NCBI RefSeq assembly: GCF_014904705.1
Contig: NZ_JACZCQ010000002.1
Coordinates: forward strand, 62,001-126,000
DNA from: Nisaea sediminum
GTDB taxonomy: Bacteria > Pseudomonadota > Alphaproteobacteria > Thalassobaculales > Thalassobaculaceae
Direction of reading: 5' to 3'
DNA: 64,000 nucleotides
Shown: positions 1-9,184 of the stretch, piece after piece
How the letters are laid out: every line of letters begins with the position of its first letter
How positions within the stretch are numbered: the first letter of the stretch is position 1
Notes under the pieces: generated by a model
The model's input: the letters and a program-made list of their open reading frames with translations, nothing else
What the model was told of the DNA's origin: nothing
Database searches by the model: none
Translations under genes and position numbers: made by a program

Positions 1-13
1 TCTTAAAGTGAGA

Positions 14-877
14 TCAGGATTTTTCGAACTGCTTGGCGCGCTGCCAGAGCGCTTCCATTTCGTCCAGTTCCGACTCTTCGAGCGTCCGCCCGTGTTCGTC
101 CTGCATCATGGTTTCGACGGCACGGAAGCGACGCTCGAATTTCCGGTTACAGCGTCGGAGCGCGCTTTCCGGATCGACCCCTAGTTTTCGGGCGAGATTG
201 ACGCAGACGAAAAGCAGATCACCGACCTCGTCCTCCAGCCGGTCCATGTCCTGGTCGGCCGGGTCGGGCCTCATCTCGGCCCGGACCTCGGCGATCTCCT
301 CGTCGATCTTGTCCAGCACCCGATCGGCATCCGGCCAGTCGAAACCGACGCGGCTGGCGCGCTTCTGCAGCTTGAGAGCGCGCATCAGGGCGGGGAAGGC
401 GGCGGAGATCCCGTCGAGGGCGCTCGGCCGGATGCCGCTCTCGGCGGCCTTGCGGGCACGCTCCTCGGCCTTCTGGGCTTCCCAGTTCCGGGTCTGGGCG
501 TCGGCATCCGCCACGTTCTCGCCGCCGAAGACATGAGGGTGGCGTCGGATCATCTTCTCGGTGATCCCTTCAGCCACGCTGTCGAAATCGAAATGCCCGG
601 CCTCGCTGCCCATCTGCGTGTAGTAGATCACCTGCAAAAGCAGGTCTCCGAGCTCCTCCTCGAGGTGCGGCATGTCGCCTTGCTCGATCGCATCGGCGAC
701 TTCGTAGGCCTCCTCGATGGTATAGGGGGCAATGGTCTCGAAAGTCTGTTCGATATCCCAGGGGCAGCCTTTCTGCGGATCGCGCAACGCGGCCATGACC
801 TGGCGGAGGCGCTCTATCGGGGAAAGATCGGCTGACGGTGCGGGCAGGGGGGACGGTGTCGGCGTGCGGGTGCTCAT
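14..877 (-). CDS. mazG: Nucleoside triphosphate pyrophosphohydrolase MazG
   Basis: Predicted to hydrolyse NTPs and dNTPs to monophosphates and pyrophosphate, a house-cleaning role in the cytosol. The 287-residue protein has the two tandem MazG domains of the long family form. The first carries GCPWD at residues 37-41, EEAYEVADAIE near 55-65 and EEELGDLLLQ near 73-82, which supply the Mg-binding acidic residues. The second carries DEIAEVRAEM and EDEVGDLLFV around 190-220. It is slightly longer than the E. coli protein because of a Pro/Ser-rich N-terminal tail of about 20 residues. The ATG at 877 is the first start in frame, and the gene stands alone, divergent from the chemoreceptor. Domain pattern and length make the call secure. 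Confidence 0.96.
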   Translation of the reverse strand: MSTRTPTPSPLPAPSADLSPIERLRQVMAALRDPQKGCPWDIEQTFETIAPYTIEEAYEVADAIEQGDMPHLEEELGDLLLQVIYYTQMGSEAGHFDFDSVAEGITEKMIRRHPHVFGGENVADADAQTRNWEAQKAEERARKAAESGIRPSALDGISAAFPALMRALKLQKRASRVGFDWPDADRVLDKIDEEIAEVRAEMRPDPADQDMDRLEDEVGDLLFVCVNLARKLGVDPESALRRCNRKFERRFRAVETMMQDEHGRTLEESELDEMEALWQRAKQFEKS

Positions 878-1250
878 GATGGCCGCACCTTACTGCCGGG
901 GGGAATGGTGCAAAAGACCGAAACGCTCCCAGTGTAGAAATTACCTGTCCGAAAGAGGCTCGTACGAAAAGACTCTGTTCCGGTCCTGCTGGCGGGAGAA
1001 GGCGGATCGTTGAGCGTTTATTCCATGCCGTTAGACTTGGATTGCCGGCCCTGTTGGCGCATATATTTTTACGACAGAGAGGTATGCTCTCCGGCATCGA
1101 TGTGCGTCGTAAAAACAAACTGGTATTTTAACGAAATGTTTATTCCGACGCTGCATCGTTGCGTCCAGATTCGCCATCGGCAGAGCGCGGGACGTCGGCC
1201 AGGCATCGGGGTGGGCAGTACCCGCCGTTTGCGTCAGGAGAGCAGTTGAA
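878..1250. other. Divergent intergenic region, mazG / chemoreceptor
   Basis: This 373-base gap between divergent genes must hold both promoters. It is GC-rich except for an AT-rich patch at about 1060-1155. I could not pick a convincing sigma-70 promoter, and no open frame here looks like a gene. A ribosome binding site AGGAG at 1236-1240 precedes the chemoreceptor ATG by 10 bases. Confidence 0.5.
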
Positions 1251-3632
1251 ATGCGCGATAACGGACCGGTAACCAATCGAGAAGTGACGTTCGGTGCGGA
1301 TGAAGTCTTGGTATCGAGGACCGCACCGGACAGCAGGATCGAATTTGCCAACGACGCGTTCGTGAAGATCAGCGGCTTTACCGAAGAAGAGCTGATGCGC
1401 CAGCCGCACAATCTGGTGCGCCACCGCGACATGCCCAAGGAGGCCTTCGCCGATCTTTGGGCCACGATCAAGGCGGGGAAGTGCTGGGAAGGGTTCGTCA
1501 AGAACCGCACAAAATCCGGCGACCATTACTGGGTCCGCGCGAATGTCACTCCGACGATGGAAGACGGTAACGTCACCGGGTATATCTCGATCAGAACGCG
1601 GCCGACCGAAAGCGAGAAGAAGCATTACGAGGCGCTTTATCGCGATCTCCGCGAAGGCAAGGCCAAGAATGTCGCGGTCGAGGGCGGCGATGTCTTCTCG
1701 ACGACGCCGATGGCCAAGCTGTCGCGCTTCTTCGGCAGCATAAAGGGGGCGATTGGAACCGGTTACGCCATCGTTCTGCTCCTGATGCTGACGCTCTCCG
1801 GAATCGGGTTTTACATCGACAAGACGGCAGTCGGAATTTTCGACGAGATGCGCGAGGAAGTGCTCACCGAAATGGCGATTCTCAAGACAGTCTCGGACGC
1901 CTATGCCGTCCAGATCGTCGACGCGTCTCACAAAATGAGGGGCGGCAGCTTCACGTGGGAGGAGACCGAGGCGTCCGTGAAGGATGCGCTCGCCGTTATT
2001 GACGCGAAGTGGAACATCTACGCGAACAAAGACCATCCCGCAGAAGAGGCCGCGCTTCTGGCAGACGCCAAGGCCAAGAAAAAAGTGACCGATGCCGCCG
2101 CCGCGCGCCTGCTCGAAATCATCCGGGCGCAATCCATGGAGGATCTCGTTGTCTTCATCGAGAAAGACCTCTATCCCTCCGTCGATCCGCTGACGGACCA
2201 GATCTCCGTCATGGCAGCCAAGCTGCAGGAAACGGCGGAGCAGATTACCAGTGACGCCGGGGAGACGCTCACCAGCGCGCTGATCGTCATGATCGTGGCG
2301 ACGATCGTCGCGATTGTCGTGGCCATGCTCTTCGCTGTTCGCATCTTTGCGGTCCTGCGTTCCGGGTTCGGCAAACTGGAGCAGGATTTCGTGGCGATCT
2401 CGAAAGACCCGAAATCGGCCCGTATCCTCTCGCCGAAGGTCTCTGAATTCCGCTCCGTCACGGCGCAGGTCCGCGCCTTGCAGGCCAGGATCAATTATTC
2501 CGAATTCGAACGGCTGGCCAACGAGGCGAAAGCGCAGGAAATCCGGCGCAAGGCCATCCGGGAGATGGCCGATACGGTCGAGCAGGAAGCCCGCAGCGCG
2601 GTTGACGGTGTGGCCCGACTGACGCGGAAGATGGCCGAAGATGCCGCAACGATGGCGAAGTCCGCCGAGTTGGTTTCGGAGAACTCGAGCTCTGTCGCCT
2701 CGGCGGCCACGCAGTCGATGCAGAACGCCCAGTCGGTCGCGTCGGCGACGGAAGAGCTGTCCAGCTCGATCCACGAGATCACCGAGCAGGTCGGCCTCGC
2801 GCGCTCCGCGACCAGCGGTGCCGTGGAAATCGGAAACCGGACCCGGCAGACGATCCAGTCGCTTGCGGAGAGCGTGCAGAAGATCGGCGAGGTCTCGGAA
2901 CTGATCCGCGGGATCGCCGAGCAGACCAATCTCCTTGCGCTGAATGCCACCATCGAGGCGGCGCGCGCGGGCGAGGCGGGCAAGGGTTTTGCCGTCGTGG
3001 CGAGCGAGGTGAAGAGCCTCGCGACCCAGACCGCCAAGGCGACCGAAGAAATCGCCACGCAGATTTCCGCAGTTCAGGCGGTGACGGGCAATGCGGTTTC
3101 CGAGGTCGGGGAAATGAGTGAAAAAATCTCCGACATCGACGCAATTTCCGCCTCCGTTTCCGCTGCAATGGAAGAACAGGCTGCTGCGACGTCCGAGATC
3201 AGCCGCAATGTGGCCGAAACGACGGATGCGACGAACGAAGTTTCTCTGCGCATCACGACCGTCTCGGACGAGGCGGCAAGCACGCGTGAAGCGACGCGAA
3301 GCGTTCGGGCGGCGGCCGGCGATGTCGAAGGGGCGATCGTGGAGCTCAGTTCCGCCATTGTCCGCGCGGTTCGTACAGCGACGCAGGATTCAAACCGCCG
3401 CGAGACCGAGCGTCCGAAATTGAACCTGCCGGCCGAGCTCAGCGTTGGAAACAAGCGGGTGCGGTGCGTCCTGCGCGACGAATCCGGGGGGACGGCCTTC
3501 TTCACCGATACGAAGGACGCGAGACTTGAGGAAGGGGAGCGTGTCCAGATCGTCGTTCAAGGCCGCTCGAACGCCTCGGGTGTCGTGGTGAGCTGCCATC
3601 GCGAGGGTATTCGGATCAGGCTGGCAGCATAA
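1251..3632 (+). CDS. Chemoreceptor with PAS input domain and C-terminal PilZ domain
   Basis: Methyl-accepting chemotaxis protein of 793 residues, expected to signal to CheA/CheW at the inner membrane. Residues about 12-120 form an Aer-like PAS domain ([17 protein letters not shown], then W-containing [10 protein letters not shown]). Transmembrane helices lie near 170-189 and 343-365, enclosing a helical periplasmic segment of about 150 residues. HAMP-like and coiled-coil sequence follows. The conserved signalling tip [19 protein letters not shown] lies near residues 558-576. The last 80 residues look like PilZ: RETER fits the RxxxR motif and DESGG fits the start of D/NxSxxG, the usual c-di-GMP contacts. 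Azospirillum Tlp1 is a known receptor with a C-terminal PilZ domain. The start ATG is supported by AGGAG at 1236. It is followed by a long hairpin and a convergent gene. Confidence 0.93.
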   Translation: MRDNGPVTNREVTFGADEVLVSRTAPDSRIEFANDAFVKISGFTEEELMRQPHNLVRHRDMPKEAFADLWATIKAGKCWEGFVKNRTKSGDHYWVRANVTPTMEDGNVTGYISIRTRPTESEKKHYEALYRDLREGKAKNVAVEGGDVFSTTPMAKLSRFFGSIKGAIGTGYAIVLLLMLTLSGIGFYIDKTAVGIFDEMREEVLTEMAILKTVSDAYAVQIVDASHKMRGGSFTWEETEASVKDALAVIDAKWNIYANKDHPAEEAALLADAKAKKKVTDAAAARLLEIIRAQSMEDLVVFIEKDLYPSVDPLTDQISVMAAKLQETAEQITSDAGETLTSALIVMIVATIVAIVVAMLFAVRIFAVLRSGFGKLEQDFVAISKDPKSARILSPKVSEFRSVTAQVRALQARINYSEFERLANEAKAQEIRRKAIREMADTVEQEARSAVDGVARLTRKMAEDAATMAKSAELVSENSSSVASAATQSMQNAQSVASATEELSSSIHEITEQVGLARSATSGAVEIGNRTRQTIQSLAESVQKIGEVSELIRGIAEQTNLLALNATIEAARAGEAGKGFAVVASEVKSLATQTAKATEEIATQISAVQAVTGNAVSEVGEMSEKISDIDAISASVSAAMEEQAAATSEISRNVAETTDATNEVSLRITTVSDEAASTREATRSVRAAAGDVEGAIVELSSAIVRAVRTATQDSNRRETERPKLNLPAELSVGNKRVRCVLRDESGGTAFFTDTKDARLEEGERVQIVVQGRSNASGVVVSCHREGIRIRLAA

Positions 3633-3654
3633 CGCGGATTGCTGGAAAACGCGG

Positions 3655-3692
3655 GACGGCCGAGGAATGCCTCGTGGTATTCCTCGGCCGTC
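3655..3692. terminator. Long perfect hairpin between convergent genes
   Basis: Two perfect 14-base arms (GACGGCCGAGGAAT at 3655-3668 and its complement at 3679-3692) enclose a 10-base loop. It sits 23 bases after the chemoreceptor stop and 67 bases from the convergent glycosyltransferase stop. There is no T run on either strand, so it is not a textbook intrinsic terminator, but position and symmetry suggest a bidirectional transcript end or an mRNA 3' stabiliser. Confidence 0.6.
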
Positions 3693-3758
3693 GGTCTTGA
3701 GAGCTCGCTCTTCGGCCCGTGGTGACGGCTACGGCGCGCCGCGGCGGATCGGCGGCGT

Positions 3759-5339
3759 CTATGGCAGGATCTCGTCATAAAGATTTATGAGCCGATGGAT
3801 TTCCTTGTCCATGCCTCGATCTCTGTTGAAGCGCTTGATGTTCTCGAAAGCCGCGGCGCGATCGAAGCTGCGGATCTTTTCACCGGCGTGGGGAATCTCG
3901 TCGTGACTGAGCGTGAGGCCCATTCCTTCACGCTCGAGCAATTCGGCCATGTATTTGTATTCTGAGTTGATGATGACCGGGAGTCCCGCTTCCAGGTACG
4001 AGTAGAGCTTGGTCGACACGCTTGTTTCGAGCTGTTCCTGATAGCTCCAAGTCCCTTCGGATGGCATCAGGGAGAGAATGATGCCGAAATCATTCGTGCA
4101 GATCGTTCTCGAGAGTTCGTTTTGCGGAACGCCTTCGTGCAGCTTCAGACCGGGATAGGTCGCGGCGAGCTCCAGGAAATGCTCAAGACCGCGTTCTCCG
4201 TAACTGCGTAATACACTCAGATAAACGTTGATCTCGAAACCCTGCTCAAGAAGCAGGGCCCAGGTCTCCGGATTGTACTGCTCCGCGAAGAGGCGCCCGG
4301 GATGCGTGTCCGTCCGGGGCATCAGGCCGCCGCAGAATACAAGCTTGATCGGGTCCTCCGGGGCGGCCGGCTCGGTTCTGTAGTGGATGTATTCCGCGCA
4401 GGCGGATTGCTGAATCTCCAGCTGCCGAGGCGTGGTGGCCCCATAGTTCCTGGCGAGCCGGTCAATGAAGGGCGGATAGAAGCGATGGATGACCGCGTCC
4501 GCGTGGTTGAAAATATAACGCTCCATCTCGACATCCAGATCGATGCCGGCGGGCCAGTAAATCTTCTTCAGAATGTCGGTCGGCGCGAAGACCGAGGTGA
4601 TGTCATAGAACTCGCAGACAAGCTTTCCGGTCGTCTTGTTCTCATTGATGAAGCGCGCCATGAAGTACTCGTGCATCAGGCATTGGACATGGAAGATGTC
4701 GGGCTTCAGGAGCGGAAGAAGTTTTCCGAGCGTATGATAGGATCCGATACTGTCGAAGACGATGTGGAACGCTTCGTTGAAGAACGGTTTGAGGCTATCT
4801 CCGATCGGATTGAGGTTCAGCAGCGTGACCTTGTAGCCGTTGCGCCGCAGGTACAATGCTTCGCGCTGTATCACATTGAAACTGTTACGAGCGACAAAGA
4901 CGACGGAACCCTTGAACTGGGTCCCATTTGCGGATTTGTCGACTGACGCCGCAAAAGCCTGAAAAGCATCCTTATAGGCTTTGTCGATAAACCGGTCGAA
5001 GGTCGCCCTGATAAAGGCGATATCGACTTTCGGTTTCACTGCCTCGAAGAGTTCCTGAAGATATGCACCGAGCTGGTCGCCCGCGGGTACGGATTGCGCT
5101 CCGAATTTCTTTGCGTCTTCGGGACTCAAGAGGGTGAGGGCTTGCTCCACGAAGGCCTGCACCTGCAGCTCGTTCTGCAGATAGATTTTCGGTTGGTATT
5201 GCTCATAGGCCGCATCGTTGGTCGGGACGTAGGGGATATTGGACTGGGTCAGATCGAGATAGAGTTTGTCGAGGTCCGCGCGCGGAGTGCTGATTTCCGG
5301 CATCATGACGTCGGACCGGCGTCCGATGAACTCGATCAT
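3759..5339 (-). CDS. Glycosyltransferase-like protein (GT-B type)
   Basis: Predicted cytosolic glycosyltransferase of 526 residues. The middle carries a Rossmann-like block with KVTLLNLNPIGDSLKPFF and the phrase KPDIFHVQCLMHEYFMARF, typical of nucleotide-sugar transferases acting on surface glycans. The C-terminal half begins at KLVFCGGLMPRTD and ends with KLYSYLEAGLPVIINSEY near residue 455, which resembles the donor-binding region of GT4-like enzymes. The first 100 residues do not resemble a known domain. I prefer ATG 5339 to the GTG at 5348 because GGAG sits 8 bases before it. It has no neighbouring polysaccharide genes, so the acceptor is unknown; flagellin or cell-surface sugar are only guesses. 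Confidence 0.72.
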   Translation of the reverse strand: MIEFIGRRSDVMMPEISTPRADLDKLYLDLTQSNIPYVPTNDAAYEQYQPKIYLQNELQVQAFVEQALTLLSPEDAKKFGAQSVPAGDQLGAYLQELFEAVKPKVDIAFIRATFDRFIDKAYKDAFQAFAASVDKSANGTQFKGSVVFVARNSFNVIQREALYLRRNGYKVTLLNLNPIGDSLKPFFNEAFHIVFDSIGSYHTLGKLLPLLKPDIFHVQCLMHEYFMARFINENKTTGKLVCEFYDITSVFAPTDILKKIYWPAGIDLDVEMERYIFNHADAVIHRFYPPFIDRLARNYGATTPRQLEIQQSACAEYIHYRTEPAAPEDPIKLVFCGGLMPRTDTHPGRLFAEQYNPETWALLLEQGFEINVYLSVLRSYGERGLEHFLELAATYPGLKLHEGVPQNELSRTICTNDFGIILSLMPSEGTWSYQEQLETSVSTKLYSYLEAGLPVIINSEYKYMAELLEREGMGLTLSHDEIPHAGEKIRSFDRAAAFENIKRFNRDRGMDKEIHRLINLYDEILP

Positions 5340-5484
5340 AGAATACACTCCGTCCGGATGCGGTGCGGTCCGATTGGATCAGATTGAAATAGCTCTAAGA
5401 ATTTCCCCTTGATGCGTCAAGCCGTGCACGGGGCGCAGAGGGCAGAGCCTTGAGGGATGGCTTCAGGTCCACAAGTAATTATCG

Positions 5485-5500
5485 CATAATGTATATTATG
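5485..5500. promoter_or_regulatory. AT-rich palindrome upstream of glycosyltransferase gene
   Basis: CATAAT-GTAT-ATTATG is a perfect inverted repeat in otherwise GC-rich DNA, about 145 bases upstream of the minus-strand glycosyltransferase start and 26 bases beyond the stop of the next gene. It could be a regulator site or part of a promoter; nothing else ties it to a known motif. Confidence 0.3.
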
Positions 5501-5526
5501 GGAAATATCGTCTATGGCTGAGAACG

Positions 5527-5778
5527 CTATCCCTTGATCGCGATCTTCGCCGCCGGGACGCTTCCCGACTGATCCAGCGCCGCCTTGAACGTGGTGCGGG
5601 TCTCTGAGTTATCGAAACCTTTGGAGAAGCGGATCATTCCGTCAGACGTTCTCAGCAGTACGTTGTGCTTCCGGCAGAGCGCCGCGAGGTCGCCCAGAAA
5701 GGCAGCGGCCTCTTCCTTGTTCAGAAGCAGTTTTTTATGATCTTTCTGCAACTCGCCGATCAGGTTCAGGTCTATCAT
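5527..5778 (-). CDS. Small hypothetical protein
   Basis: An 83-residue protein, likely cytosolic, starting MIDLNLIGELQKDHKKLLLN. The first half is predicted helical with alternating charge, and the second half (RTSDGMIRFSKGFDNSETRTTF) looks like a small beta unit. I do not recognise the family. I chose ATG 5778 over the longer frame from 5832 because the extra residues read as noise and would overlap the divergent gene. The stop lies about 190 bases upstream of the glycosyltransferase start on the same strand, with an AT-rich gap between, so an operon is doubtful. Confidence 0.55.
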   Translation of the reverse strand: MIDLNLIGELQKDHKKLLLNKEEAAAFLGDLAALCRKHNVLLRTSDGMIRFSKGFDNSETRTTFKAALDQSGSVPAAKIAIKG

Positions 5779-5816
5779 GGCTTCTGTCCTTCGGTTGCAG
5801 CGGTCTGGATGGCGAT

Positions 5817-6449
5817 GTGCGCAGGATAGCACTCGAAGAAGCCCTGAAGAAGCCGGGCCGGGTTATTACGTGGCATGCGGGGCAACACAACCGCTCGCAC
5901 AAGACCTCCAGTCGTGAGGATTATATCACTGTGGTTCCGAAGGAACTCGCGGGGATGCTGCACGCAATCGGCTCGACCACGACTCTCTACGAGTTTCTCG
6001 AGTTGTTCATCGAGGAACTGCTCTACGAGCGCCTCGAGGCGGAACGGGCGAATCCCGATGCGGTCCTTCAGGACGCGCCGCCGATCCTGGAATTGCGCGG
6101 CTATTTCGAGCGCTGGATGGAATTCTATGTGCGTGAGGTCATTCCCCCGTTGCCGGATCCGTCCGGGCCTGGCGGCACTGCCGGTTTTGTCGATGCGCTG
6201 CAGCGAAGCCAGCCGCGCTGGCTGATCCTTGCCAATCAGAATGCACGAAGCGAGCCGCTTTGCCTTCAGGGCTTCGAGACGCTGCTGAATGTCGCGGAAA
6301 CCGTGGCCAAAAGATTCGACCTCAGGCTGGATCTGGAAATGGCACGGAACGGCTTCCGGAGTATGCTCCGGCATCGGGCGGAAGCTGAAGGACGCTCACC
6401 GGACTGGGCTCTTCTGGATCTGCAGGATCCACCTTTATGGGGTGGATAA
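5817..6449 (+). CDS. Hypothetical protein, 210 residues
   Basis: No family recognised. The protein is acidic and mostly helical, with a segment TTTLYEFLELFIEELLYERLEAERANPD near residues 54-81 (shown in part: EFLELFIEELLYE) and a Pro/Gly-rich middle (LPDPSGPGG). It has no signal peptide, membrane helix or obvious catalytic motif. The start is GTG 5817; an ATG two bases upstream is in another frame and closes at once. The opposite strand is also open over much of this length, but amino-acid composition favours this strand. It is divergent from the small gene at 5527-5778 with 38 bases between, so the two may share a control region. Confidence 0.6.
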   Translation: MRRIALEEALKKPGRVITWHAGQHNRSHKTSSREDYITVVPKELAGMLHAIGSTTTLYEFLELFIEELLYERLEAERANPDAVLQDAPPILELRGYFERWMEFYVREVIPPLPDPSGPGGTAGFVDALQRSQPRWLILANQNARSEPLCLQGFETLLNVAETVAKRFDLRLDLEMARNGFRSMLRHRAEAEGRSPDWALLDLQDPPLWGG

Positions 6450-6630
6450 GTATCTGGTGAGAGCTCTCTAAATTTCAGCTCGCATCCTTCATCGCCCGGC
6501 GTTCCAGGGCTGAGAATACAATAGTACACAAAAAAATTGTTGCTTCCAACGCGGCGGGCAAGGTGGTTAATTTGCGCTCAACCGGTTTCCGCACCGCCTC
6601 GCTCAAAATCACCATTCCGGGAGTTTACCC

Positions 6631-7707
6631 GTGTCAAATCCTGCAAGCGTTCTTGCCACCCGCATGCGCGGTTTCGGTTATACAGACAAAACCGATCAGG
6701 GCGCGTTCGATGCTTGGCTCAACGAGCGTCCGGCTCGCCGGCTCGAATGGGCCCAGTACCAAGCATATCTCGACAAAGGTCCGCGGCAGTCTCCGTTCGA
6801 CCCGAACAGCATGAACACGCCCTGGGTTCATTCGCCGTTCTTCGGCCGCCTTCTGGCCGAGAAGGCACTTTCCGAAGAACAGGCCGCAATGGTGCGGGCG
6901 TTCCATGAGGACGGTCTGGTGAAGATCGATCTCCGCGATGCGATTTGCGACGGAACCGCCGAGCAGGTCATCGAGGAACTGGCGGACAAGTACACCGATC
7001 CGGTGCGCATCCAGGATGCCTGGCGCAACAACGAGGACGTCAAGCAGATCGCGTTGAATCCGAAAGTGATCGAAACGCTCGAGCTGCTCTATGGCCGCGA
7101 TGTCGTGCCGTTCCAGACGCTGAATTTCCGTGTCGGCACCGAGCAGGCCGGGCACACGGACACGGTGCATTTCGACTCAATGCCCCACCGTTTCATGTGC
7201 GGTGTCTGGGTCGGTCTCGAGGATATCGATGCCAATAACGGCCCCCTCTTCTACTATCCGGGCAGCCAGCTTCTACCGGTGTATGATTTCTTCGATGCAG
7301 GTCTCGAAGGCAGCCGCAAGGAGGAAGAGTTCTCGCCGCGCTACGCGACCTATGTCGATTTTCTCGACCAGCTCATGGAGGCGCACGGTCTCGAGAAGCA
7401 GACATTGACCGTCAACAAGGGCGAGGCCGTCATTTGGTCCGCCAACGTGATCCACGGCGGCAGTCCGATCGTCGAGCCGGGCCGCAGCCGACACAGTCAG
7501 GTAACGCATTATTATTTCAAGGGCTGCAGTTATTACACCCCGCTGCTTTCGAACTGGCACAAGGGCGATGTCTTCTTCCGTGACATCACGGATATCCGGA
7601 CCGGCGAGCTCGTGCCTAATGCCTATCTGTTCGATGATACCCCGGCGCCGCCGCAGCAGCGGATCGGCAAGCGGCGGGCACTGAAGGTACTGCTTGGTCT
7701 CGAATAG
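6631..7707 (+). CDS. Phytanoyl-CoA dioxygenase (PhyH) family protein
   Basis: Predicted Fe(II)/2-oxoglutarate-dependent oxygenase of 358 residues, cytosolic. The double-stranded beta-helix core carries H180 and D182 (VHFD, the HxD pair), the distal H275 (VIHGGSP) and arginines R285/R287 (GRSRHS) suited to binding 2-oxoglutarate. NNGPLFYYPGSQ near 202-213 is the usual PhyH strand before the active site. The start is GTG 6631. Substrate cannot be told: bacterial members hydroxylate ectoine, chlorinated amino acids, small acids and lipids. It stands alone, convergent with the GST gene. Confidence 0.85.
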   Translation: MSNPASVLATRMRGFGYTDKTDQGAFDAWLNERPARRLEWAQYQAYLDKGPRQSPFDPNSMNTPWVHSPFFGRLLAEKALSEEQAAMVRAFHEDGLVKIDLRDAICDGTAEQVIEELADKYTDPVRIQDAWRNNEDVKQIALNPKVIETLELLYGRDVVPFQTLNFRVGTEQAGHTDTVHFDSMPHRFMCGVWVGLEDIDANNGPLFYYPGSQLLPVYDFFDAGLEGSRKEEEFSPRYATYVDFLDQLMEAHGLEKQTLTVNKGEAVIWSANVIHGGSPIVEPGRSRHSQVTHYYFKGCSYYTPLLSNWHKGDVFFRDITDIRTGELVPNAYLFDDTPAPPQQRIGKRRALKVLLGLE

Positions 7708-7731
7708 CTGCCAACAGTCCTTCAGCTTACC

Positions 7732-8379
7732 TCAATAGCTCGTCTTGCCCTTCAGGTCCTGGAACGGGATCATCACATGTTCCCGATAAGCCGGGCGTTC
7801 CTGCAGTCGTTCGTACCAGGCCTCGACATGCGGGAGCGCCGGCCGGTCCAGATCCATGCCGAAATACCGGTATAGGTGCGTACCGGCCGGAATGTCGCCG
7901 AGACCGAGGCGCGTGCCGCCGAGATAGTCCCTGCCCTTCAGAGCCTCGTCGAGCCGCTCGAAGTATTGGTTGCTAAGCTCTTGTTTTTCGCGGATTAGCG
8001 GCCAGTCGCGCTGCGCTTCCGGGGTGCGGAAATAGCCCCAGAAAATGCCATTGAGAAAGGTCGGCTGCAGGCTGCTCTGCGCCCAGTCCATCCACCGGTC
8101 AGCCTCTGACCGCACCGCCGGATCGTCCGGCCAGAGGGCGTCGTCGCCGTAGACGGCAGCCAGGTAGCGGAGGATGGCATGAGATTCCCAGACAATCGTC
8201 CCATTGTCGTCGATCACCGGAACGCGGCCGTGCGGGTTCATTTTCCGGAAGGCCGGATCGTCGAGGCCTCCGGCATCGCCGCCGAGAGTGGTGTGCACGT
8301 GCTCCAGGCCGAGTTCGCCGATGAGCCACATGACTTTCTGGACGTTGAACGCGCTGCGTCTGCCCCAAACCTTCAGCAT
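7732..8379 (-). CDS. Glutathione S-transferase
   Basis: A 215-residue cytosolic GST. The thioredoxin-like N-terminal domain has NPHGRVPVIDDNG with the cis-proline near residue 55, followed by WESHAILRYLA (the ES pair that binds the gamma-glutamyl group near 66-67). An all-helical C-terminal domain fills residues 90-210. The N-terminal catalytic Ser/Tyr is not obvious; RRSAFNVQK suggests S9 or N12. The start lies 19 bases past the stop of the metallohydrolase gene on the same strand, so it may be the last gene of the long minus-strand run beginning with mltB. Substrate is unknown. Confidence 0.9.
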   Translation of the reverse strand: MLKVWGRRSAFNVQKVMWLIGELGLEHVHTTLGGDAGGLDDPAFRKMNPHGRVPVIDDNGTIVWESHAILRYLAAVYGDDALWPDDPAVRSEADRWMDWAQSSLQPTFLNGIFWGYFRTPEAQRDWPLIREKQELSNQYFERLDEALKGRDYLGGTRLGLGDIPAGTHLYRYFGMDLDRPALPHVEAWYERLQERPAYREHVMIPFQDLKGKTSY

Positions 8380-8398
8380 TGCCGGTCCCTTTCCTCCG

Positions 8399-9175
8399 TC
8401 AGATCTCGATCACCAGACCATCATATCCCGGTTCGACGCCCGGTGGACATTTCGCGAGCGTTGTTTCGTAGTCGAGCGAGGCCGCCATATGGGTGAAGTA
8501 GGTCTTCCCGGCTTTCACGTGATTCGCCCATGAAAGCGCCGTCTCAAGGTTCGCATGGCTGCGCGCCGCATCGATACGCAGGCAATCGACGATCCAGACG
8601 TCGATCCCTTTGAGCCGGTCGAGCTCGGCCGTCGTATGGACCGCGACATCGGTCGAATACGCGAACTTGCCATTGAAGAGGAGACCCAGGCTGGTCCCGC
8701 TCGGTCCGTGATCCTGTTCGGAGATCTCGATCGAGAGCGGACCGATCTCCAACGTCTGGCCGGCCGCGATCTCGTGCATGGAGAGCGGCGAACGGAAATG
8801 CGGAGGGCTCTCCGGCGTCTTTTCGAACATGTAGCCGAAGCGCTGGTTGATGTCCTTCCAGGTCTTGGCGTCCATATAGGCCGGGATCTGCTTTCCGGTG
8901 CCCCAGCAAAGCGGGCGGACATCGTCGATCCCGTGCACATGGTCGGCATGGCTGTGGGTGTAGATGATGGCGTCGAGATCGGTGACGCCGGCATCCACGA
9001 GCTGGTCATGCAGGTCCGGTGTGGTGTCGACCAGGACAGAGATGCCGTCCTCCTCGACAAGCACCGACGGCCGGCGCCGCCGGTTCTTCGGATTGCACGG
9101 GTCGCAGGCATCCCAGCCGTCACCGACGACGGGAACACCCGAGGACGGACCGCAGCCGAGCATGGTGATCTTCAT
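8399..9175 (-). CDS. PhnP-like MBL-fold metallohydrolase
   Basis: A 258-residue enzyme of the metallo-beta-lactamase fold. The motif THSHADHVHGIDD near residues 93-105 is the HxHxDH metal site; further ligands are likely in FAYSTDVAVH and the C-terminal FTHMAA. The opening MLGCGPSSGVPV is typical of the PhnP/cyclic phosphodiesterase branch, and CDPCNPKNRRRR near 25-36 recalls the structural zinc site of PhnP. The gene follows tatD by 9 bases on the same strand, a common arrangement in alphaproteobacteria outside phn operons. A phosphodiester substrate is therefore likely but a phosphonate role is not implied. Confidence 0.88.
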   Translation of the reverse strand: MKITMLGCGPSSGVPVVGDGWDACDPCNPKNRRRRPSVLVEEDGISVLVDTTPDLHDQLVDAGVTDLDAIIYTHSHADHVHGIDDVRPLCWGTGKQIPAYMDAKTWKDINQRFGYMFEKTPESPPHFRSPLSMHEIAAGQTLEIGPLSIEISEQDHGPSGTSLGLLFNGKFAYSTDVAVHTTAELDRLKGIDVWIVDCLRIDAARSHANLETALSWANHVKAGKTYFTHMAASLDYETTLAKCPPGVEPGYDGLVIEI

Positions 9176-9184
9176 GTGCGCGCT

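Noticed and set aside
1140-2774. A 544-codon open frame opposite the chemoreceptor
   Set aside because: Antisense to PAS and MCP coding sequence; its composition is typical of shadow frames.
5775-6374. Minus-strand frame opposite the 210-residue hypothetical gene
   Set aside because: Both strands are open, but the plus strand has the more protein-like composition. Some doubt remains because neither has a known family.
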